A stretch of DNA of 64,000 bases from Chitinimonas arctica. GTDB lineage: Bacteria > Pseudomonadota > Gammaproteobacteria > Burkholderiales > Chitinimonadaceae. The position numbers and the translations under genes were made by a program. How positions within the stretch are numbered: position 1 is the stretch's first letter; every line of letters starts with the position of its first letter. This document shows, piece by piece, positions 14,618 through 21,680 of this stretch. The stretch spans positions 1,736,001-1,800,000 of the forward strand of contig NZ_CP041730.1 in the NCBI RefSeq assembly GCF_007431345.1, written 5' to 3'. The notes under the pieces are model-generated. The model worked only from the letters and a program-made list of their open reading frames with translations. It was not told the DNA's origin and ran no database searches.

Positions 14618-16968
14618 ACTGCCCGGACCTGGTGCAGATCGGTAATGCCTTGCATGACTTTTTCGATACCGTCCTGCTTAAGCGTTCGCATGCCCTCCTC
14701 CAAGGCGGTGGCGAACAACTCGGCTACCCGGGCGTGCTCCTGGATGCGCTTCTTGACCAGGTCGGTGCCCACCAGCAGTTCATGCAGGCCGACCCGGCCC
14801 TTATAGCCTGTCTTGCTGCAGACCTCGCAGCCCACCGGTTTATAGAGCGTGAACTTGCCATCCTTATCGGCGAACTCGGTTTGCCAGGCCTTGAACAAGG
14901 CCGCCTTGCCGGCGGCGGGATCCTTGGCCCAGCTGGGGGTGCTGGCCAGCTCCTCGGCATACTCGGTCATGATACGCTGAACTTCGGCATCGTCCGGCTG
15001 GTAGGCCTGCTTGCATTTACCGCACAGCCGCTTGGCCAGGCGCTGGGCCAGGATGCCCAGCAAGGCATCGGAGAAATTGAACGGGTCCATGCCCATATCC
15101 AGCAGGCGGATGATGGATTCCGGCGCCGAATTGGTGTGCAGGGTGGCCAATACCAGGTGGCCGGTCAGCGAGGCTTCGATGCCGGTGCTGGTGGTTTCCT
15201 TGTCGCGCATTTCACCCACCATGATCACATCGGGGTCGGCGCGTAGAAAGGCTTTCATGGCGGTGGCGAAATTCAGCCCCGCCTTGGGGTTCATCTGTAC
15301 CTGGCGCAGACCCTTCTGGGTGATTTCCACCGGGTCTTCGGCGGTCCAGATCTTGGTTTCCGGCGTATTCAGGTATTTCAGCACCGAGTGCAGGGTGGTG
15401 GTCTTGCCGGAGCCGGTCGGGCCGCAGACGAAAAACAGGCCGTAGGGCTTGGAGATCACCTCCTTCAGGGTGGTCTCGTTATGGCGTGAAAACCCCATCT
15501 TATCCAGCGGGATGGGATCGCCCGAGGCCAGGATACGCATCACGATATCTTCCATGCCGCCGGCGGTGGGCACGGTGGCGACCCGCAATTCGATATCGAG
15601 CGGTCCGTATTTCTTGAACTTGATCTTGCCGTCCTGCGGTTTGCGCCGCTCGGAGATATCCAGGTCGCACATGATCTTGATGCGCGTTACCAAGGGGTCG
15701 CGGTAGACCGACGGAACCTGGATATAAGGCTGCAAGGAGCCGTCCTTGCGAAAGCGGATTTCGGTCTTGGCCTTGCCGGGAAAGGGTTCGACATGGATAT
15801 CCGACGCCCCTTGGTGGTAGGCATCGATGATCACCTTGTTGACCAGCTTGACCAGCTCATTGTCCTGGGCCATGGCCAAGGCTTCGCTGCTGACGGACTC
15901 CGCTTCGTCGCTGTCGTCGGTCATGGTGGAGAGGAGGTCGCCTATGCTGCCGCCTTCCATCCCCCCTTGCGCGCCAAAGAATAGATCGAGCGACTGGCGG
16001 AATTCCATCTGGCTGCAGACGCGGTAGATCAGTTTCTTGCCGGGAAAAACCTGGCCGGCCATGCCGGTGCCGCGCACCTTTTCCGGATCGGGCGTGATGA
16101 TCAGTACGCCGGCGGCACTCTCCTCCACCGGCAGCCATTGCGCCATTTCGGCGAAGTCTCGCTTGACGCTCTTGATCAGATCCAGCGGCTTGATCCGCTC
16201 GGGCTTGAAGGGCTCGTGGTCCACCCCGAAAAAACGCGCCAGCGAAGCGCCGATCTGCGCCGCATTGACCTGGAACGCCGTCAGCAGGATCTCTTCTATC
16301 TCCTGGCCGTGCTCGCGCGCACCCTTGATCGCCAGTTCCAGCTCGGCCGCCGTCAGCACGCCATCGAGCACCAGAAAATCGTACTTGGTGCGGGCGATAA
16401 AGGGGCCGCCATGCTGGCGCTGTTTCAGGGCGATGGCCAGCGTCTTGCACAATTCCACCGCGCCCTTCTCGGTCAGTGCGGGGAAGGGCCGGCCGGCGCG
16501 GTTATTGATCAACTGCACCACGCCGATCAGATCGCCGCTTTTCTCCTCGACGATAGGCGCCACCATCATCTGCTTGGTCCGATAGCCGGTGCGTTTGTCC
16601 ACTTCCTGCAGAAAGGCCAGCTGGGGATGGACGGACTTCAGTTCGGCGAGGTCGTAGACATCCTTCACATTCACCAGTTTCTTGCTCATGGCGACGTAGC
16701 CGGCCACGCTTTGCTCGCTGATGGGCAGCTTCAGATCCTTGAAGGAGTTCAGGCCGGTCTTGACCTTGGAGACGATGGCGTTCTTTTCGTCGTTCAGGAC
16801 ATAGACCGTCAGGCGATCGGCATTGAACAGTTCGCAGATCGGCTGGCTGACTTCCAGCATGATTTCGTCGATATTACTGGTGGCGTGGATCTTGTTGGTC
16901 ACCGCCTGCAGATCGCGGATGAATTGCAGTTCCAGGGTCAGTTCGGGCGCGGCGGCAGGCTGGTTCAT
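14605..16968 (-). CDS. GAF-fused GspE/PilB-type secretion or pilus ATPase
   Basis: A 787-residue protein. A GAF domain (~20-185) is followed by a GspE N-terminal-like region (LDGVLTAAELELAIKGAREH through LARFFGVDHEPF, ~200-255) and the motor domain. Motor motifs are complete: Walker A GPTGSGKT (516-523), Asp box WTAEDPVEIT (541-550), Walker B DPDVIMVGEMRD (578-589), His box TGHLVLATLHTN (602-613), and a tetracysteine zinc site (CGKC at 649-652 and CEVC later). Ordinary PilB/GspE are about 560 residues, so the extra length is the fused GAF sensor. It is a hexameric assembly ATPase, probably for type IV pili or type II-like secretion, with activity tuned by a ligand of the GAF domain. It overlaps the HD-GYP gene downstream. 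Confidence 0.92.
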   Translation of the reverse strand: MNQPAAAPELTLELQFIRDLQAVTNKIHATSNIDEIMLEVSQPICELFNADRLTVYVLNDEKNAIVSKVKTGLNSFKDLKLPISEQSVAGYVAMSKKLVNVKDVYDLAELKSVHPQLAFLQEVDKRTGYRTKQMMVAPIVEEKSGDLIGVVQLINNRAGRPFPALTEKGAVELCKTLAIALKQRQHGGPFIARTKYDFLVLDGVLTAAELELAIKGAREHGQEIEEILLTAFQVNAAQIGASLARFFGVDHEPFKPERIKPLDLIKSVKRDFAEMAQWLPVEESAAGVLIITPDPEKVRGTGMAGQVFPGKKLIYRVCSQMEFRQSLDLFFGAQGGMEGGSIGDLLSTMTDDSDEAESVSSEALAMAQDNELVKLVNKVIIDAYHQGASDIHVEPFPGKAKTEIRFRKDGSLQPYIQVPSVYRDPLVTRIKIMCDLDISERRKPQDGKIKFKKYGPLDIELRVATVPTAGGMEDIVMRILASGDPIPLDKMGFSRHNETTLKEVISKPYGLFFVCGPTGSGKTTTLHSVLKYLNTPETKIWTAEDPVEITQKGLRQVQMNPKAGLNFATAMKAFLRADPDVIMVGEMRDKETTSTGIEASLTGHLVLATLHTNSAPESIIRLLDMGMDPFNFSDALLGILAQRLAKRLCGKCKQAYQPDDAEVQRIMTEYAEELASTPSWAKDPAAGKAALFKAWQTEFADKDGKFTLYKPVGCEVCSKTGYKGRVGLHELLVGTDLVKKRIQEHARVAELFATALEEGMRTLKQDGIEKVMQGITDLHQVRAVCIK

Positions 16969-16979
16969 GGTCTTTTCGC

Positions 16980-17747
16980 TCAGAAATCGAGGATTTGGCC
17001 GTTCTTGAGCATCTTTGGACGGAAATTGGCAGCGTCTTCGCCGATCTCCTGCATGGTCAGCTCGATTTCTCCGGGCTTGAGGTGGGTGATATAGATATCC
17101 GCCGGGCGGCTAAGCTTGGCCAGCTCGGTCGCCAGCATATCCGGACACAGGTGGCGCGAAGCTTCGGCGAGCGCCCGTTCGCGGTTGCAGAAAGCGGTTT
17201 CGATAATCAGCGTCTTGAGATTTTCGATCGCATTCACCACCGGCCAGAATTCATCGTTGACGGTCGTATCGCCGGTAAAGACCAGGCTATGCTTGCCGGA
17301 ATCGAGCCGGTAGCCCACCGCCGGCACGGTATGCAGGGCGGGCAGCGCGGTGACCGTCAGGCCAGGCTCGGGGCTGCCGGACTCGCCCAGTTCGAACGGC
17401 ACGAAACGCAGGAAAGGCGCCGCCTTGTTGGGGATCTCGCGAAAATCCGGCCATACCCGCCAATTGAATATATGGGCCGCCAGGATATCCAGCGTCGCCC
17501 GGGTGGCATAGACATCCAGCGGCTTGTCCCGCATGGCGCCGACGGTATCGACCAGCAGGGGCAGCATGGCGATATGGTCGAGGTGGGCGTGGGTCAGAAA
17601 GAGATGGTCGATCTGGCTTAATTCCGCCACCGATAGATCGCCCACGCCGGTGCCCGCATCGATCAAGGTATGACGGCCGACCAGGAAGGAGGTGGTACGC
17701 ATCCCACCGCCGATTCCGCCGCTGCATCCCAGCACTTTGAGCCGCAT
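16980..17747 (-). CDS. Metallo-beta-lactamase-fold 3',5'-cyclic-nucleotide phosphodiesterase-like
   Basis: A 255-residue cytosolic hydrolase of the MBL fold. Ligands seen are HAHLDHI (HxHxDH), the third-strand histidine in LPALHTVPAVG, FTGDTT (aspartate) and the final THLKPGE. It begins LKVLGCSGGIGGG, as in class II/CpdA-unlike cAMP phosphodiesterases of yeast Pde1 type. I chose ATG 17747 (MRLKVLG), with GAGG eight bases upstream, because the longer frame would overlap the cyclase gene. It follows an adenylate cyclase by 23 bases, which supports cAMP or cGMP as substrate and makes a make-and-break pair. Other MBL hydrolases share the fold, so the substrate remains unproved. Confidence 0.82.
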   Translation of the reverse strand: MRLKVLGCSGGIGGGMRTTSFLVGRHTLIDAGTGVGDLSVAELSQIDHLFLTHAHLDHIAMLPLLVDTVGAMRDKPLDVYATRATLDILAAHIFNWRVWPDFREIPNKAAPFLRFVPFELGESGSPEPGLTVTALPALHTVPAVGYRLDSGKHSLVFTGDTTVNDEFWPVVNAIENLKTLIIETAFCNRERALAEASRHLCPDMLATELAKLSRPADIYITHLKPGEIELTMQEIGEDAANFRPKMLKNGQILDF

Positions 17748-17770
17748 TCCCCTATCCTCGCCCGGACGCA

Positions 17771-19996
17771 CTATTTGGTGTCGAATTCATACACGCCATC
17801 CCAGTCCTCGGGCGGCGCGGTCTTGCGAAAGGCGGCGATACGGTCCAGATAAACCTGATATAGCTTGAAATCGGTGCGTTGGTTCTTCAGATTGATCAGC
17901 TGCAATTCGGCCATATCCCAATTCTGGGCACGATAGAGTTTGAGGATGCCGTGAAATAGTTCGACTTCGCTTTTCTGCGCCTTGTCCAGCGCCCGGATCT
18001 CGCCCAGCGGCTCATAGATGGTGACCGGTTCGTCCTTGCCCTTCACGCGCACGCGGTCCAGTTCGCGGAAGGCGATGGTGTCCTTGACCGCTTCGCGGGT
18101 CTGCTCGCCCACGATCATGCCCACCCCATACTGCTTGGTGATGCTCTCCAGCCGTGACGCCAGGTTGACCGCATCGCCCATCACCGTATAGGCCTTGCGG
18201 ATCTGCGAGCCCATATCGCCCACGGTCATCCGGCCGGTATTCACCCCCACCCCGATATGGATTTCCGGCCAGCCCCGCTCCCGCATCCTGGGCCCCAGGT
18301 CGTGCATGGCGCGCTGCATGGCCAGGCCCGCCAATACCGCGTTGCGGGCGTGGTCGGGATCGTGGATGGGCGCGCCCCAGAACGCCATCACGCAATCGCC
18401 CATGTACTTGTCGATGGTGCCGAGGTACTGGGTGCGGATCACTTCCGACAGGGTCGTGAGGAACTCGTTCATAAAACGGGTGAGTTCCTTCGGCTCCATG
18501 CTTTCCGAGATGGTGGTAAAGCTGCGCACATCGGAGAACAGCACGGTCAATTCGCGGCTTTGGCCGTCCATGGAATACTTTTCCGGCTGCTCGCTCATCT
18601 TGGCGACCAGTTCGGGCGGCACATACTGGCCGAACAGGCTGGCCATCTGCTTCTTATTACGTGTTTCGAAGAAATAGCCATAGGCCATGGAGATGGCATA
18701 GAGCAACCCGATGCTGAGCAAGGTCGAGGCCAGCGGCAGCGCCAGCCCGCTGTATTTCCACAAGGCGAAGTCGCCGGCGGTCACCAATAGCGCGAGCACC
18801 ACGGTGACCAGCGTGCCGGGCAGCGGATTGAAGCGCAGCAGGGCGAAGATCAATATCCCGCTGGTAAGCAGCAGCATCACGATCTCACCCGCCCGTAGGT
18901 AGTCGGGCTGGGCTGGCAGGGCATTGTCCATCATGCCGGCGATCAGATTGGCGTGGATTTCCACACCGGGATAAACCGGGTCCACCGGCGCGACCCGCAA
19001 ATCCTTCAGTCCCGGCGCCGTGGTACCGATCAGTACCATGCGGCCGGCCAGGTCGCTCATCTTGATCCGGTCGTTCAATACATCGCTGGCGGAGACATAC
19101 TTGAAGCTGCGCTGCTTGCCGCGAAACGGCACCAGGGCGCGCAGGCTTTCATCCACCGGCACGCGCAAGGGCCCGACCTTCAGCCATTCCAGCGGCTGGT
19201 AGGATTTCAGCGGCGATTCGCCATAGATCGGTTCCAGCTTGGGGAAGCTCAGATAGGTGCGCACCATGGCCAGCGACAGCGATTCGTAGTACTTGCCCTC
19301 ATGCTCCACCAGCAGCGCGACCCGCCGGGTCACCCCGTCGGTGTCGGTGATGGGATTGAAATGGCCGGCCGAACTGGCCTGGCCGATCAGCACGGGCAGA
19401 TTGCCGCCATAGCCTTCGGCCACCAGCGGCGCCACGCTGCGTCCCTTGAAGACGCCGGCCGGCAAGACCGGCTTGGGCAATTCGCCGGCACGCGGGGTCT
19501 TGGGTTCGAAGCTGAAGTAATAACCGAGTACCACCGGTTTGTCCTTGAGGCTGGCGGCAAACACGCGGTCGTAGTCCAGCCCGGCCTCCATCGCGGCCAG
19601 CTTGGCCTGGAAGCCGGCATCGTCCTTCAGCTCGCCGGCAGCCAACTTCCGCAAGACCGGCAGGCCGGAGCTATCGTCCCGCTCGGCGAACACGATGTCG
19701 AATCCCACCGCCGCCACCCGATACTGGCCTGTCAGTTTGTCCACCAGCCGGGCCACCACGTTGCGCGGCCAAGGCCAGCGCCCGATTTCGGCCAGGCTCT
19801 TTTCATCCAGGTCGACCACCACCACCCGGGGATCCTCGCCTTCGGGCATGGTCGAAACAACCCTGGCATCGTAGAGCCAAAGGTCGATCTGCTGAATCAC
19901 CCTGGGTCGCCAGATCTCGGCCGCGTAGCCGAAAAAGAACACCAGGACGCCCAGGCTCAACAGCAACTGCAACCAGTATTTGCGTAGCGTTTTCAT
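17771..19996 (-). CDS. CHASE2-domain membrane adenylate/guanylate cyclase
   Basis: A 741-residue sensor enzyme. After a short cytosolic tail and first membrane helix (QLLLSLGVLVFFFGYAA) comes a CHASE2 periplasmic domain (~35-340, VVVVDLDEKSLAEIGRWPWP is its hallmark), then three membrane helices (IVMLLLTSGILIFALL; VTVVLALLVTAG; LASTLLSIGLLYAISMAY) and a class III cyclase domain. The two metal aspartates are in VLFSDVRSFTT and DKYMGDCVMAFW, and the base-recognition and transition-state side is KAYTVMGDAVNLASRLE. K in DKYMGD fits ATP as substrate. The FGQYVPPELVAKM linker is typical of this class. It stands between the FHA protein and a phosphodiesterase in one operon. Confidence 0.93.
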   Translation of the reverse strand: MKTLRKYWLQLLLSLGVLVFFFGYAAEIWRPRVIQQIDLWLYDARVVSTMPEGEDPRVVVVDLDEKSLAEIGRWPWPRNVVARLVDKLTGQYRVAAVGFDIVFAERDDSSGLPVLRKLAAGELKDDAGFQAKLAAMEAGLDYDRVFAASLKDKPVVLGYYFSFEPKTPRAGELPKPVLPAGVFKGRSVAPLVAEGYGGNLPVLIGQASSAGHFNPITDTDGVTRRVALLVEHEGKYYESLSLAMVRTYLSFPKLEPIYGESPLKSYQPLEWLKVGPLRVPVDESLRALVPFRGKQRSFKYVSASDVLNDRIKMSDLAGRMVLIGTTAPGLKDLRVAPVDPVYPGVEIHANLIAGMMDNALPAQPDYLRAGEIVMLLLTSGILIFALLRFNPLPGTLVTVVLALLVTAGDFALWKYSGLALPLASTLLSIGLLYAISMAYGYFFETRNKKQMASLFGQYVPPELVAKMSEQPEKYSMDGQSRELTVLFSDVRSFTTISESMEPKELTRFMNEFLTTLSEVIRTQYLGTIDKYMGDCVMAFWGAPIHDPDHARNAVLAGLAMQRAMHDLGPRMRERGWPEIHIGVGVNTGRMTVGDMGSQIRKAYTVMGDAVNLASRLESITKQYGVGMIVGEQTREAVKDTIAFRELDRVRVKGKDEPVTIYEPLGEIRALDKAQKSEVELFHGILKLYRAQNWDMAELQLINLKNQRTDFKLYQVYLDRIAAFRKTAPPEDWDGVYEFDTK

Positions 19997-20053
19997 GCCA
20001 GCTTTGACTAAAAAAACGATTAAACAACCCTTATCGGTCGTGCCGGGCCAGGG

Positions 20054-20821
20054 CTATTTGTAATAGAACTCCATCTTCACGCCGGCCAGTTCGATCACAT
20101 CATGGTCCTTCAGCAGCTCGGCCTGCACGCCGATCTGGTTGCCGTTGACCAGCGGACGGCTGGGGCCTTCCACATGGGTAATAAAGAAACCGGTGGGCCG
20201 GCGGGTGAGAATGGCAACCTGCACGCCCGGCTTGCCCAGCGAGGTCAGATTCTTGACCAGCTCCAGCGATTTGCCGGCATTGCCGCCGGTCAATACCTTG
20301 ATCGCGGCGGGGCGGTCATCGGTGCTGGGCGCCGGCTTGGGGGCCGATTGCGGCAGTTCCATCACGGTGTCGCCGGAGCGATAGACCGGCGTCGCCGTGG
20401 CCGGCTTGGGCGGAGGCGGCGCGCTTGCCGCAGCCGGCGCGGCGGGCGCGGCCGGCTTGACCGCACCGGGCCGTATCACCATGGTCTTTTCGAAGTCTTC
20501 CTGGCCGCCGCCCGCGGCAGCCTTGGCGGCGCCGGTCTCTTGCATGAACTTGAGCTTGTATTTGCCCAATTCCACCAGATCGCCATCCTGCAGCAACTGG
20601 CGTTGCACCGGCTGACCGTTCACCTGGGTGCCATTGGTGCTTTCCAGGTCTTCCAGGAAGACGTCGTTGCCTATCATGTTCAGGCGTGCGTGTTCGCCGG
20701 ATACCGCCAGATTGTCTATCTGGATATCGTTATGCGCCTTGCGCCCGATGGTGACGGTATTCTTTTCCAGCTTGTACTCGCGCAGCACCATGCCGTCGAG
20801 GCTCAGTATCAATTTGGACAT
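20054..20821 (-). CDS. FHA domain protein
   Basis: A 255-residue cytosolic protein. The N-terminal FHA domain (~4-95) shows VTIGRKAHNDIQID, SGEHARL and LESTNGTQVNGQPV, all residues needed to bind phosphothreonine. A proline/alanine linker follows (~120-165), and the end has a second FHA-like half (LTSLGKPGVQVAILTRRPTG, then VNGNQIG) with weaker motif residues. ATG 20821 has AAGGA seven bases upstream; the preceding TTG is less likely. It lies directly after the PP2C gene and before the cyclase. By position it should read phosphorylation by the neighbouring kinase and perhaps tie it to the cyclase; this link is inference. Confidence 0.9.
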   Translation of the reverse strand: MSKLILSLDGMVLREYKLEKNTVTIGRKAHNDIQIDNLAVSGEHARLNMIGNDVFLEDLESTNGTQVNGQPVQRQLLQDGDLVELGKYKLKFMQETGAAKAAAGGGQEDFEKTMVIRPGAVKPAAPAAPAAASAPPPPKPATATPVYRSGDTVMELPQSAPKPAPSTDDRPAAIKVLTGGNAGKSLELVKNLTSLGKPGVQVAILTRRPTGFFITHVEGPSRPLVNGNQIGVQAELLKDHDVIELAGVKMEFYYK

Positions 20822-20839
20822 CAATTATTCCTTCTCAAA

Positions 20840-21670
20840 TCAGCCAGCCAACCAGCCAAACAGGCGGGCCCATAGTCCACGTTCTGCAGCGAAACTCCGA
20901 TTGATGCGGACCAGTATGACGGATACATTGTCCCGTCCACCATTGTCGTTTGCCATTTGCACCAATTGTTCGGCCGCCAGGGGCAGATTGCCCGCCAGGG
21001 TGGTCAATACCAGTGCGATGTCGGGGTCGTCCACCATATCGTTCAGTCCATCCGAACAGAGTAGGTAGATATCGCCCACCTTGACATCGAAATCGTTCAG
21101 CTCGGGGTCGAGCTGCGGATCGATACCGACGGCACGGGTGACCAGATTCTTGTTTTGCGAACGGCGCGCTTCTTCCGCGGTGATCAGGCCGCTGTCGAGC
21201 TGCTCCTGCAGCAGCGAGTGATCGCGGGTCAACGCCAGGAAATTGCCCTCGCGCATCCGATATAAGCGCGAATCGCCGACATGGGCGGTGGTCAGGCGAT
21301 TGTCGTAGAACAGGGCGCTGACCAGGGTGGTCCCCATGCCGGCGCATTGCGGCTGACTCTGCGCGGTCTGGAATATGGCCAGATTGGCTTTCTCCACTTC
21401 CAGGCGCAAGATCCGGTGGGCCGCCGGCTTTCCGCTCATCGACTCGGTCGCATGCGGCGGCACCACCTCGATGGCGGCCTTGATGCCCTGGGCCAGCAAG
21501 GTAGTGGCAATCCCGCTCGCTACCTCGCCTGCGTTATAGCCGCCCATGCCGTCGGCCAGGATGGCCAAGCCGGCATCCGGATCATAGGCAATCGCGTCCT
21601 CATTATGACCGCGCACCATGCCGGCATCGGACAGGCCATGGATTTCAAGTGCGTGAGCTAACGTCTTCAT
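20840..21670 (-). CDS. PP2C-family Ser/Thr protein phosphatase
   Basis: A 276-residue phosphatase with the PPM motifs in order: GMVRGHNEDAI, AILADGMGGYNAGEVAS, MGTTLVSALF, TTAHVGDSRLYRM, RDHSLLQEQLDSG, LLCSDGLNDMV and NGGRDNVSVI. The metal-binding aspartates (HNED, ADGMGG, CSDG, GRDN) are all there, so it should be active. It ends with a short hydrophobic piece (LWARLFGWLAG) that might touch membrane but is too short for an anchor. It starts 10 bases after the kinase stop, in the usual kinase-phosphatase pair order, and is expected to reverse the action of the CHASE2 kinase. Confidence 0.95.
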   Translation of the reverse strand: MKTLAHALEIHGLSDAGMVRGHNEDAIAYDPDAGLAILADGMGGYNAGEVASGIATTLLAQGIKAAIEVVPPHATESMSGKPAAHRILRLEVEKANLAIFQTAQSQPQCAGMGTTLVSALFYDNRLTTAHVGDSRLYRMREGNFLALTRDHSLLQEQLDSGLITAEEARRSQNKNLVTRAVGIDPQLDPELNDFDVKVGDIYLLCSDGLNDMVDDPDIALVLTTLAGNLPLAAEQLVQMANDNGGRDNVSVILVRINRSFAAERGLWARLFGWLAG

Positions 21671-21680
21671 CGGCGCATCC

